NCBI RefSeq assembly: GCF_032854445.1
Contig: NC_088302.1
Coordinates: 19,151,338 to 19,215,337, forward strand
DNA from: Liolophura sinensis
Lineage: Eukaryota > Mollusca > Polyplacophora > Chitonida > Chitonidae
Length of the DNA stretch: 64,000 bases
Reading direction: 5' to 3'
Both the position numbers and the translations under genes were made by a program. Position 1 is the first letter of the stretch; every line of letters starts with the position of its first letter. Below, one piece after another: positions 11,901 to 22,888 of the stretch. Below the pieces are notes generated by a model. That model was not told where the DNA came from. It was given only the letters and a program-made list of their open reading frames with translations, and did not search any database.

Positions 11901-12719
11901 CCTAAGTCAACGCAATGAACACAGCGTGTAAGAAACTACCGCTGTTCACTGCGAGATAACTAAAGAAAGTTCTAATGCAAGGCCGAGCTCAAACTAGTAA
12001 AAGCTGGAAGTGAACGGGCAGGCTTTTTTGTCAAAGGTCTGTCAGTCGTCTACAATGAGATGTAATACTACTTACAGTGCACGAACCGATCTGTACCGCT
12101 CTGTACATAACTGACCTTTGGATCTTGTGCCACGCAGGCCTCGAGATGGCTTAGCCTTACCACTGCTGCGCATAGCTGTAATAATCTTTAGTCATTCAAT
12201 CGTTTCAGGTTTCCACTGGAATCTTGCTGTGTATATTTTAGATAAAGTGAATTATATCAAGCATTAATGGAAACAAGTGTTGAAACAGAGTTTTTATTTT
12301 CCGACAACACGTAATTCCCTGCCCCTATGCCTTATCACCGAGTGACATCGGCGTTGTTCAGGAGTTCTCTACAAAAATTGCCAGCGGTGGCAGCCAGCGC
12401 AGAGATTGACGCATGTGCTGTGCGGAGAATGAACTGAGCCAGCTTGAACACTTTATATGGTATGTATTATCTTAATGTGGGCGTGTCTGTGGAATATACA
12501 AGAGTATAAACGGCCGCTTACTTTATGCTACCATAAGCATTATGGGGAGGATGATGTTACAGTTGTTGGGGATGGTATGTTGGTCATGGGTGCACTTTCG
12601 AAATGCGCATGCGTCGTCGCCTGAGACCGCAAATTGTACATGGTCTCTTACTTGTGTATACTCCAGATAAATGAACTATAGGTTGCTTTAGAGTTCAACA
12701 CATTCAAACTCAGGCTTCT

Positions 12720-13260
12720 CTCAAGTCAAGCCAATCCAGCGTGAAATTTTTGTGCCACAAGCCATGTCCATTTTCATTTTCAGCTTTTTGCCGTAAGGGG
12801 ATTTCGTGGCGGTTCTATTCAGAAGGGGGAGAATGCCGCACGGCTGAAACCTGGCGGCAGTTTAACTCGCATGACATGGCTTACAAAACAGAATCCCCAA
12901 GGGAATCAAGTTAAAGTCGCCAGCTAATGGATGGTTGCATTGATGTTTCCCTCTCTTAATTGATTTATAGATGCCGCATTTATATTTCTTACGCTTCTAA
13001 TCTCGATGTGCCCAAGTAAATGATCGTTAGGGCCATCAGTAGGGAATGGCAACTCGTTGTAAGGGAGACCCGGCGTTAACAACTGCCCTCAAACGAATTA
13101 CGTCCTACATCGGAGCTGATGAATCATCTGGATAAGGGAAAGCGGCCGAGGGGAGGGGATAGTAGTTTGGCAAAGCTGGGGACCAGGCCATAATAACCAT
13201 CAATCTACTTCTACTGATGCCTCCACCCAGCAATTCATCCCTCCCAATTTGTACCCCAAC
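12720..13260. promoter_or_regulatory. GC-richer unique island, candidate regulatory DNA
   Basis: Non-repetitive sequence with no plausible exon on either strand, distinct in composition from the AT-rich flanks ('ttttgccgtaaggggatttc', 'gaatgccgcacggctgaaac', and a purine-rich block 'ccgaggggaggggatagtag'). Such islands in a non-coding tract often mark conserved elements; that is inference. Confidence 0.2.
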
Positions 13261-16200
13261 CCCTGAAAATAAGTGATTTGATTAAAGAATACTGTTCCGC
13301 CAACAGCACCGACAATAAGGAAGTTTCTGGTAAAATGCAAGAGGATTACAATAAATCCAACGATAATTATCGTATATGGATTTTATGTATGTACATAAAC
13401 TATGGCGGCTTCGAAACCAAAAAAGAAGAAAACACATTCGTGATGTGACCGAAATAATACATAATAAAACCAGGACATGGAGTGATTCAGTCATTATTTG
13501 GGAAGATATGCCTATTGATGTTGATTCTACACGGTATGTTTTGAAGGCATGGGGGTGATGGTGAATTTCGACAAATAGTTGCCTAGTAAAATAAACATTA
13601 TGGAACGTTAATCCACAAATAGTTTATGGAAACTAAGCTATATTCTTTTAGGTTCAAAAAAGACCAAATAAAACTTAAAATATCCGTTGTCAATTGAATT
13701 AAGACCACTGAAAATTATATCAAAATGATTTCCTTCAGTCTTGTGGGATTTGTTTTCTTCAGAATTAAATCCATTTAAAGGTATATTTTTAAGGCTGGTT
13801 TTATGAAGCATGCTGACTATTGGTACAAGGTCTCGCGGATCACAGACAATTTTTCCAACATAAGAAGAGAACTTTTTGTTTGTGGAACTTAAAATATGAA
13901 AGAAAATCCATAAAACATTGTTTATAAGAATACATTAAAGAAATCACTCCATGTTAGATCATCGTCTATAACATATCATTAAAGAACTATCAGTACGGTC
14001 TTAATAACCCACCTTACAGTTCAAGGTTACAAATAGACATAGTTTTTAACGAATGATCTGTCGCCTGCGGCATGTATATCTTGTGTTACTATTTGTTGTA
14101 CCTGGTGAGACCAAGACAATTTTAAATTAACACAGAAAAGTAGAAAAACACCAAACAATTGATATATTCATATAGTGATTTTAACTCAGAAATGTACAGT
14201 ATGCATTTAAACGCCAACCTGCCATCTGTTAGCACAAAAGCATTATAAAATAGCGTTTTTCAGCATGAAGTAAAATTTCATCCTTAAAGACATGTACAAT
14301 TTTCAGTTGCTCAGTGTGAGACCAACTATATACGCATCAAATAACGGTATGTACAGTTTTGCTCGTATGTATAGAAGGGAAGCAAGCTAATACATGCATT
14401 TTGTTATTTGGGAATATGAATCGGGTTCTAATTTACGTCAAGGTTGTATGCATTTAACAACGTAGACATTTGTATTTTTTTATTTTTTACTTGATATAAT
14501 TTTCATGCAGCTTTTCACCATAAAAGAATTTCAGAGAAGATATATTTCAAAAAGCTTGGAAATATGATGTTTTTTTTAAATACTTTTTTTCAATATTTGA
14601 GATTTTTGGCAATTTGTTTTGCAGGCGTTTTTCAACATATGCGTTTTCTTCGAAATGTAATGAAGTGAATATTGTTTACAGACGAGGCCAGAGACAAAAT
14701 AAAACCAGATGGATATCTGCAGTTTACTTCCCAAACGACAAAAATGGATGTTAACTTCCTAACTGGCAGTTACAAGGAAAGCTGACTACAATTCCACTGC
14801 GTTAGTGATAAGAAGCTTTTAAAATTACACACCAGCTTTGTTTATAAAAATACCCAATCCCATGGTATCCCATAGACCATATGTGTAGTGAAGTGCACCT
14901 TTCTCCCCAAGTCTTATATTATTTTCAAAGTATGCTCCAATACTAAGTGATTGCAGAGGATATACTGAAGCTTTGGCAAAAATTCCATATTTACTAATCA
15001 AATCAAAGTTTCTGTATTTACCAAAAATAGCTTAAAATATTGTCTGCGGTAAATATCAAACTTGTACCTGTACTATCTATTCCGTTAAATGATTCTTAAA
15101 TTATAAAAAGTTAAAACGCAATGCTCTACATAAATTTTAAGAACTTCGTTACCCATTTGGAACCATAAGACTTGCAGAGGCGAGGCCGATATTTCGTGAA
15201 GGGTAACTGTTTAAAATAGTAGCCAAAATTTGATTATATTTGCGCTGATTGATTTTTTTTGCCAAAAATTCCGGTATAGCCTCTGTAAGTCCTTATTATT
15301 CCGCAATTCAAGATTGATGTAATACTTTGTCCTCAGGTGTTGTTTGAAATCTTTCGAAATTCAGGAATAATTCATCAATTTCTCATTGGTTAAGAAAATA
15401 TTATAATGAAAATGACATTTACGTCACCATGGCGATGTGTATGGTTCATAAAATGCATGATGTATTTACAAGAGACGTAAAGCGTCAAACCCTCACGAAA
15501 CACATAACATAAATCTCCAGCGGATCACTCGATGCGAAGTGATGTCTAACGACATTTATGACACTCGCACCATCTTAATTATGCTGTATCAGAGTAGACA
15601 AAAAAAAACGTAAGCCACCACTCTTCCCAACTTTATCACGGGATCAGCATATCTCTAATCAGGTGAATATCTTCGCTTTACCCTTCCTTTCATTTCAATG
15701 AAATTGTGGGACATATGTCTAAGGTATACACCTTTCCTGACTTGCCTGATTTCCGAAAAAATCCAGTTATATAAAAATCAGGAGTCGACGTCCTTTATCG
15801 TCAGGACGTTAAAACTCGTATTGTTCTAATTCACTGAGTGGAGAAACTCTCACAGAGTCAGCCTTTTTTTGTCCGAAGACACTTTAGCCCCGCGCAGGTA
15901 ATTTGAAGTATTTAAATCCAGTTCAAGCTACATTTCACGGAAGGGACACTGGCGTAATTGTGCGCGAACATTTTCGAATGAGAAAATCATTGGAAAATAA
16001 GCACTCGTACCATTTGTGGGATTTGGCACAGTAATCAGTGAAAGTGTCCTCAATGATCTTAAGTTCAGAAATCTACCTGCACCAATGGGTGAAAGGGACA
16101 TTGAACATCGGCACTACCTGTTCAAGAGTTGCCTTCTTGCAATACTTTTACGAGGAATGTTCAAAAATGTTTCCCTTAAACTTCGCCACACGGAAACCCT

Positions 16201-16612
16201 AATTCCATGGAATCTGCCCACGGCAGGTCTGCAACGAAATCCACACACTAGGATTCGCGAGCCGAAGATTTGGCATAATCGACAATAAAGCTCGGTCAGC
16301 TCAGTTTGGCCACGAATATAATAATGTCAGTTGTTTGCCCCTCCTTGGCCCTCTGTCATTACCTGCTTATTCTTCGTTTTCATTACTACTTGAAATGTTT
16401 CAACTTCGTTCTCAGGCAAGGTAAACCAGGTGACCCAAAGGGCGATTACACATGCACGTAGCACTATATACTCTCGTTTACAAATATCCAGCCGTTAGAT
16501 TCCGTGAGATTCCCCGGATATGCAGATTGGTAATTCACGGCATTCACCGTGTGATTGCATCCAGGATGCTTGCGGTCAGGAAATGTCTTTTGATGGCGGA
16601 AAATTGAGTTTC

Positions 16613-16618
16613 TTTATT
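16613..16618 (-). terminator. Poly(A) signal of the DEG/ENaC gene
   Basis: AATAAA on the minus strand, 115 bases beyond the stop codon at 16733. A second one lies closer, at 16647-16652. Either would give a short 3'UTR. Confidence 0.5.
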
Positions 16619-16732
16619 ATTATCTTGGACAGTCGAATGTAACGACTTTATTTGTCATGTTTATCTCTATCACTGTGTCATCCAAAATACACAGCGGACT
16701 GGTAAGCGTATGTTATGATTCCATCTGTCTAC

Positions 16733-16836
16733 TCATAATGAAGGACAAAGCACATGGTTAAAGATGAAGTCCACCGTCTCGAATATCGTCAGGATACATA
16801 TCCCCGTGTACAGGGCCAGCGTTCCTCCAATGTCAC
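16733..16836 (-). CDS. DEG/ENaC channel, last exon: pore, TM2, C-tail
   Basis: Acceptor ttttcgctgcag. The exon completes a Cys codon from the previous exon and encodes 'DIGGTLALYTGICILTIFE', the family's D-(I/V)-G-G ... G-x-S ... (L/F)-E signature of the second transmembrane helix, then a short cytosolic tail and TGA at 16733-16735. The selectivity-filter position reads Gly-Ile-Cys instead of Gly-x-Ser. The tail is only about 12 residues after the helix, much shorter than in ASIC or ENaC, with no PY motif. Confidence 0.9.
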
Positions 16837-17487
16837 CTGCAGCGAAAATGAAACCTATTAATTCTCGGAATGTAATACAACACGGGAAAACGGCAATGAA
16901 GAAGGCATTCGTTGAACACAAATTAGAAGATGGGAAAATAAATATACTTTCAACACACAACTTTGCAATATTTGTATGTGTTTCATATATACGCGGTGTC
17001 TATTGGGTTATCCCAGAAAATTAGTGCATTTTGAATGAATGGATGAGTACGATTTAACACCACATTGGCAGTATTTCATCCACATGGTGACGAGAACATA
17101 TATGAAACAAGAAACGTATGTTTCAAAGATCGCACATATCGTCACAATTTTGATTCTGTAAAATCACCTCATCATTCAACAATTTCGATCATACAACACA
17201 AATGTGTGTACCTGTCACTCGTTTCGTGATTGATATTTATATGTAGCAGGAAGTTTAGACTATGTTATTTGATAAGAACAAGCAATATTTATTTGTTGTG
17301 CCACGTACATGCGCCTTTTCCGCGGCACTATGCCGCCATACTTCACTCTGTCAGCTTTTCTGATTGTGATCAAGGCATTGGTTTTTGTCCTTTTTTTCTC
17401 AGGTAAAACGCTGATGGCCCACAAACACGCAAGCCCCAAATGCAGGGCAGTAAGTTTAAAAGTACATAACTAAAATGCCTTCATGAT

Positions 17488-18690
17488 ATTGAATTCTAGG
17501 CCATTAAATAAAGTGATGACATCACAGCATTTTCAGGAATTATAGGCCATTATACCATGTGATGACATGGCAGCATTTTCAGGAATTATTGGGCCATTAT
17601 ATCATGTGATAACATCGCAGCATTTTCAGGAATTATAGGCCATTATACCATGTGATGACATCGCAGCATTTTCAGGAATTATAGGCCATTATACCATGTG
17701 ATGACATCGCAGCATTTTCAGGAATTATAGGCCATTATACCATGTGATGACATGGCAGTATTTTCAGGAATTATTGGCCATTATACCATGTGATGACATC
17801 GCAGCATTTTCAGGAATTATAGGCCATTATACTGACATGGCAGCATTTTCAGGAATTATTAGGCCATTATATCATGTGATAACATCGCAGCATTTTCAGG
17901 AATTATAGGCCATTATACCATGTGATGACATCGCAGCATTTTCAGGAATTATTGGCCATTATACCATGTGATGACATCGCAGCATTTTCAGGAATTATAG
18001 GCCATTATACCATGTGATGACATCGCAGCATTTTCAGGAATTATTGGCCATTATACCATGTGATGACATGGCAGCATTTTCAGGAATTATAGGCCATTAT
18101 ACCATGTGATGACATGGCAGTATTTTCAGGAATTATAGGCCATTATACCATGTGATGACATGGCAGCATTTTCAGGAATTATAGGCCATTATACCATGTG
18201 ATGACATGGCAGTATTTTCAGGAATTATAGGCCATTATACCATGTGATGACATCGCAGCATTTTCAGGAATTATAGGCCATTATACCATGTGATGACATC
18301 GCAGCATTTTCAGGAATTATAGGCCATTATACCATGTGATGACATGGCAGTATTTTCAGGAATTATTGGCCATTATACCATGTGATGACATCGCAGCATT
18401 TTCAGGAATTATAGGCCATTATACTGACATGGCAGCATTTTCAGGAATTATTAGGCCATTATATCATGTGATAACATCGCAGCATTTTCAGGAATTATAG
18501 GCCATTATACCATGTGATGACATCGCAGCATTTTTCAGGAATTATTGGCCATTATACCATGTGATGACATCGCAGCATTTTCAGGAATTATAGGCCATTA
18601 TACCATGTGATGACATCGCAGCATTTTCAGGAATTATTGGCCATTATACCATGTGATGACATGGCAGCATTTTCAGGAATTATAGGCCAT
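17488..18690 (+). repeat. 46-bp minisatellite with higher-order structure
   Basis: About 26 head-to-tail units of a 46-base monomer that includes 'aggccattataccatgtgat' and 'gacatcgcagcattttcagg'. The units differ mainly at a few diagnostic sites: 'catcgcag' or 'catggcag', 'gcatttt' or 'gtatttt', 'attatagg' or 'attattgg'. A rare short unit ('attatactgacatgg') followed by a variant unit ('atatcatgtgataacatcgc') occurs at 17831 and again at 18423, exactly 592 bases apart, and neighbouring variants follow the same order. So a block of about 13 monomers has been duplicated as a unit. The array lies wholly inside an intron of the channel gene. Confidence 0.95.
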
Positions 18691-18779
18691 TCACGTCTAA
18701 TAAATTTTTATTAATACTGTTGCATTCTTCTTACTTATTGTTGCTTAATCCGTGATGCTATAGAGGATGTATAATTTGC

Positions 18780-18915
18780 TGCTACTGAAGCATTTATATG
18801 AACAGTTAGAATAAAACTCTAAGGGCCGTATGTCACCGGTTACGTGTGACCGTTTGTTAATTATCACGCTGTCGTCGCTGCCCTGACTTTACTCTCCATA
18901 CTATTATAGTAGTCT
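18780..18915 (+). repeat. Dispersed repeat family, copy in channel intron
   Basis: Forward copy: 'atttatatgaacagttagaa', 'ggccgtatgtcaccggttac', 'atcacgctgtcgtcgctgcc', 'ctgactttactctccatact'. It has the same block order as 1190-1330 and 34985-35145, and it starts about 90 bases after the end of the minisatellite. Confidence 0.65.
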
Positions 18916-19304
18916 TATGTAGTCCACCTATTTAATATATTAAATTATTGGTTTTTGCTTGACACCGTTGCAGTTTATTTGCTTCCAGGCGAAATCAAAC
19001 AAAGTACCGGGAATATCATAATATCTTACCAAGTATCGAACTTATTGAACTATACAACGGAGGCCATATTATCAAGCGTCTTAAAGACATAGATCAAAAA
19101 TTCAAACACAGCTAAAGTTAAAATGTTTTGCTGCAGAACAATGTACCAACCGCAATCTTCAGTTGTTTCTAGCTCGGAGTTTGACCCGTTAAGCACTTAT
19201 GACTTAAGTTAAGTTAAGTTTTATGTTGCTTGATAAATATGGGCCCAAAACCACATTTCACAGATAACAAAGAAACAGCAAGGTAAATGAATAAATCAAC
19301 TTAC

Positions 19305-19396
19305 AAGTGAGATCAAAGAAACTATAAGATTGGTGTTGGGTGATTTTTGTCTCGCTCAGCTCTGTGAAATATACTTCAAGGTGAAGGTAGTTATTT
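19305..19396 (-). CDS. DEG/ENaC channel, pre-TM2 exon
   Basis: Acceptor 'gttattttcag', donor 'CACTT|gtaagt'. Entry phase 2 and exit phase 1 match the neighbours. It encodes 'NNYLHLEVYFTEL' and 'QHQSYSFFDL', corresponding to the family's L-x-V-(F/Y)-F-x-x-L ... Q-x-x-x-Y-x-x-x-x-L-L strand that leads from the palm into TM2. It is 92 bases long, a usual length for this part. Confidence 0.88.
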
Positions 19397-19615
19397 CTGA
19401 AAATAACAAAAATCACATTAAACTGAGACAAAAGCTGAAAACAAAGCAATCGAAAACTTGGCGACAGCAGTTTGTTATATAAGGTGTACTTTAACTTAAG
19501 TAAGTGAATCAAAATTCATGTCTTAATCTCTAAACAGGAGAAGTAAAAATAAAATGGATCGTTTACGACAGCTTAAGTGTGTTAGCTTCAAATAAGACGG
19601 CATAAATAATCTTAC

Positions 19616-19872
19616 ACATAGAAATTTTCGTCCAGTTTATTTCCCTTTAAATATTCTTTAAGATCATTTTGGTAGTCCGTAACGTTGGAGACGATTCCCT
19701 CCAGGCAATCCTTGATAGTTCCCGCCTCCCGTTGAAGATTAGGGAAGTCCAGCCATTCAAGGTCGAAGTCTACGTCCTTGGTACCGTTCTCCACCGGATA
19801 GATAACATTCCTGACCGATATGCCCGCCGCTAGGAGGCTGTCAAATCGGGACGTAAGATGGCGGAACGACGT
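19616..19872 (-). CDS. DEG/ENaC channel, C-terminal part of the helical insert
   Basis: Acceptor 'ctttgttttcag', donor 'TATGT|gtaaga', entry phase 0 and exit phase 2. It encodes about 85 residues rich in Asp, Glu, Leu and Asn, with N-glycosylation sequons 'ENGT' and 'SNVT'. It shows no similarity to the usual DEG/ENaC core and belongs to the large inserted region; it leads straight into the pre-TM2 exon. The reading frame is intact. Confidence 0.82.
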
Positions 19873-19941
19873 CTGAAAACAAAGAAATGCAACAGTGTAA
19901 GTTATAGTATAGATCTTTAGTATAATTGTGTTAATTTATTG

Positions 19942-20174
19942 TTTTATTTGATTGGTGCTTTGAGTAGTCTACTCAAGAATATTTCACCTATTTGACGACC
20001 TGCATTATGGTGGAGGGAAACCAGGCAGAGCCCGAGGGAAACCTACGGCCATCAACAGGTTGTGGTAAGACCTTCCCACTTACAACTGGAGAGGAAACCA
20101 GCATGAGCTGGCGAGAGGCTCTAGAGTGATTGCCCCGCGCTGGCACGTTATAACAACACGGCCAAGGAGTACTC
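19942..20174 (-). mobile_element. tRNA-derived SINE, nearly full length
   Basis: From the left: 'ttttatttgattggtgcttt' (tail side), 'ctcaagaatatttcaccta', 'gcattatggtggagggaaac', 'ccagcatgagctgg', 'gattgccccgcgctggcacg' and 'cacggccaaggagt' (tRNA-like head at the right). The head at the right means the element reads on the minus strand. It lies in an intron of the channel gene. The B-box segment present in the 62758-63012 copy is deleted here. Confidence 0.75.
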
Positions 20175-20749
20175 CCCCTCCCCATCCGTGCATTTATGTT
20201 AATTCACCTAAAGGTAGAATAAAGCAAGATTATAGGTGTAGGTCATTTCATGATTCACCCTAGTGATAAATTCATTTTTACCATTACATATTGGTCTATA
20301 ACGTTTACGTTATGCATAATTATTACCCGGCGGAACAAAAGAATAATACAAATTGAACTTTGTGTTTGAATTGCACCAAGGCCAAGGAACGCATGCATAG
20401 GGCTGGGAGTATGGGACGGGACGGAGAAGGAAGAAGTGGTTCATCTTATTAAATAAAGCAAGACCAAGTAGACCAGTAGAATGCACTGAGCTGGTTTAGA
20501 ACCTTCCTGTTGCAAACGAGTCTAATTGGAGTATGTAAAAACACCCATATTTTCTCATGTCACTTTTTTATACAGTTCGTTCGTTAGAGTAAATTGCAGA
20601 TTTAGAGAAGGTACAAACTAAAGAAGGTAGGTGTTTGAATGTAGAACAAACATAAATTGCCAGGTGGGAATAATTCTGACTTAAGTCCCTAAATACAAGT
20701 GAAAGCAGAAGCCATCCGATGTCAGTTGCTTCACAAAGGGGATGATGAA

Positions 20750-21030
20750 TATAATTAAGATATACAGCATAGGAAGATAAACCAGAGCAATGACGACAGT
20801 GTGATAGCTGACAAATGGTAACGCACGTAACCGGTGAAATACGGCCTCTTGCCAATTTCCCTCAGTTACAGTTTTATTCTAACTGTTCATGTAAATGCAT
20901 AAAAAAACAGCAAATTGCGCGCCCTCTAGCAGCATGGCTTAAACAGAATTAGGTAAAGCTGATGTTAATTGCAATTTATTAGACGTCACTGGTCTAGATT
21001 TACTCAATGTCATCGCATTTAACTTACATA
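20750..21030 (-). repeat. Dispersed repeat family, longest intronic copy
   Basis: Reverse copy with both parts: 'gacgacagtgtgatagctga', 'gaaatacggcctcttgccaa', then 'gccctctagcagcatggctt' and 'tttattagacgtcactgg'. It pairs with 3345-3610 over most of its length, so it helps define the element's extent. Confidence 0.65.
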
Positions 21031-21243
21031 AATTAACAACATAATAATCGCCTACTTACAATAACATAATAGTCCCCCGCGAGAAGTTTTGAGATTAAAC
21101 TGAATTGCCTTATAAAGACAAGATCCAGGCTGACAGAAGACACCAAATTACAATGCCATCTCAAATGAATAACTGATATTAATTAACAACTTCTGAAAAA
21201 TAAAGACACTCATATTAGCCTACCACGTGCGTCATGCACCTAC

Positions 21244-22413
21244 CCGCAGTTTTTCTAAAGACGAACGGATGGCATTGCTGTCAAATATGGAGGCCATGTC
21301 GGTTTTATCTATCTCTTCCTCTTTATACTGCTTGGCGATGGCAGATAGTTTCCCCTTCAAGGTTCGAGTGACGTCTGTAAGGTCTGATAACGTGGACTTT
21401 ATAGCCGATAAGTATCTGTCAATGTTCGAGATGTTAGCTGGGAAAGTCCGGCCAATGATGACCAAATTCGTAGCCAGTCCGATGATAGCCGACTGGTCTT
21501 TGCTATACTGATCCTTCAGCTTCTCTATATGTAGATCTAACAATGGCACCGTCAGGTATCCTATTTTTTGCAGCGTCTGTAGAAATTCGTTAATGGCGTC
21601 TTCCACAAGACCGTCCGAGCGACGGTTATTGGTGGTCTCTTCCCGGACTTTGTCGTACTCCTGTGTCAGGGACCGTAGCAAATCTTGCGTGCTGTTCAGG
21701 ATGGCCAGCGTTGTCTTGTTGTAGAACACCTGATGTTCACGGAACTGTTCGTATTTCTGACCCAGGTCCATCCCTTTGGGACCAGATCCTCCCGGAACTT
21801 CTCCCACACCACGTCTGATTGCTGCCAGCATGGAGTCATGGTAGTAGTATTCTTTATTTGGTTTGATCAAAGGCTCGATTTTCGTCAACAGTTTCCAGGC
21901 TGTTTCGTTTAGTTTCGATATCGGTTTAAGCTTGGCATTTCTGGGCTCCCAATGCCTCTTGGGAGACAGCTCTGAAAATATCCCTGAAATGACCGACGGT
22001 TGACAAGAAACCTATATGAGTAGACTCGTTGATACTTTTTAGATTTTCGCCTATCGTTTTGTTCAGAGATTCCAACGTGATCTTGAGCTTGGACAGACGA
22101 CTGCGATATTCTGCCTCATAACTTTCTATCATGTACGTACAGAGAAGTCGATTTTCAAAAAACTTTCTTCCAGTCCTTTGGAAATATTTTCCAGCATCCC
22201 TGAATCATACGCAAACATTGCTTTGTCCACTCTTTGTTGCTTATCTCTTGCCAATCTTAACCTCTTTGAAAGCTGTTTCTTTTTAGCGAACTGACGCACG
22301 ATTGCTCTCCCCTGCGTAGACAGATGTCGCTGCATGCGATAAAGTGGGCTGGTATTCAACATGGCGACAGTTGACTTGGCAGTCACACTGGCTGTCCGTC
22401 ACGTCCACGTGAC
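21244..22413 (-). CDS. DEG/ENaC channel, large exon with frameshifts
   Basis: Acceptor 'ttcttctctcacag', donor 'CTGCGG|gtaggt'. It opens in phase 1 with 'SQCDCQVNC' and 'YQPTLSHA', the family's C-x-C-x-x-x-C ... Y-x-x-x-x-S block, then runs into about 360 residues of helix-prone, charged sequence with many N-x-S/T sequons ('ENIS', 'LNKT', 'YNKT', 'LNST', 'ANIS'). The reading frame breaks three times: between about 22340 and 22285, near 22160-22131, and near 21950. Each break lies at or near a homopolymer (C4 at 22309-22312, A6 at 22157-22162, C3 at 21948-21950 on the plus strand), and one base at each would resolve it. The exon is net one base too long for its flanking phases. Either homopolymer miscalls or a damaged allele would explain this; all other exons are intact. 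Confidence 0.82.
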
Positions 22414-22831
22414 CTGTGAGAGAAGAACATGGAAAACATTGTCAGTACTATATAAAGATACTGTTAAGCAGTTGTTTGTCGACGGTAATTAAGTCATAAC
22501 CGAAATCGCCATAAACTTTACTGCTCTTTGTCACGTTGCTCAAGATTAGGCCATATACTTTATTCGATGAAAAAAGAAAAACATATGATGCAATAAATAA
22601 TTCTCTCCTTTATGTTCTATCACTTTTTCATTCACTTATCCATTTATGCATTTTATTCAAGCTTATTCAAGGTAACGCATGACGTATTTTCCTCATCCAG
22701 TATGTCTATACCCCCAATTAATACATGATGTTGTGACCTTATATACCCTAGGGAATTTTCACATGGACAATTCAACCAACAGCCCATTCATTGCCTTAAG
22801 GACATATATTATGAATGTTTGGGTCATATAC

Positions 22832-22888
22832 CTTTTAAATGTTGTACACATGTGAAATATTTCAGCACGCTGCATTCGCCAGCCGGAT
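22832..22888 (-). CDS. DEG/ENaC channel, 57-base cysteine exon
   Basis: Acceptor 'ctttttggtttcag', donor 'AAAAG|gtatat', phase 1 on both sides. It encodes 'PAGECSVLKYFTCV', the C-x-x-x-x-x-x-x-C pair that precedes the C-x-C block in the thumb domain. The exon is 19 codons long, so skipping it would keep the frame but remove two disulphide cysteines. Confidence 0.85.

Larger units (their letters stand above)
5692..16612. other. Intergenic region between convergent genes
   Basis: About 11 kb separate the 3' end of the Nudix gene from the 3' end of the channel gene. No exon is supported. It holds a SINE fragment (6470-6549), a foldback element (7957-8172), a 160-bp degenerate duplication (10041-10320), part of the dispersed repeat (11700-11900), poly-A/C runs near 7760-7800, and GC-richer unique blocks at about 5520-5650, 8760-9660 and 12720-13260. 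The 127-codon open frame at 9281-9664 has no recognisable domain and lies in one of these blocks. The AT-rich stretch 13560-15500 shows nothing I can name. Confidence 0.5.
16837..19304 (-). other. Channel intron containing a minisatellite and a repeat copy
   Basis: Non-coding 2.5-kb intron with GT and AG borders in phase. It holds the 46-bp minisatellite (17488-18690) and a copy of the dispersed repeat (18780-18915). Nothing else is recognised. Confidence 0.7.

Noticed and set aside
15517-15545. Short similarity to the 5' part of 5.8S rRNA ('gcggatcactcgatgcg')
   Set aside because: The match lasts fewer than 20 bases and nothing else of the rRNA follows.
17488-18690. Regular repeats resembling a CRISPR array
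   Set aside because: The units are contiguous 46-mers with no unique spacers, in an intron of an animal gene. It is a minisatellite.
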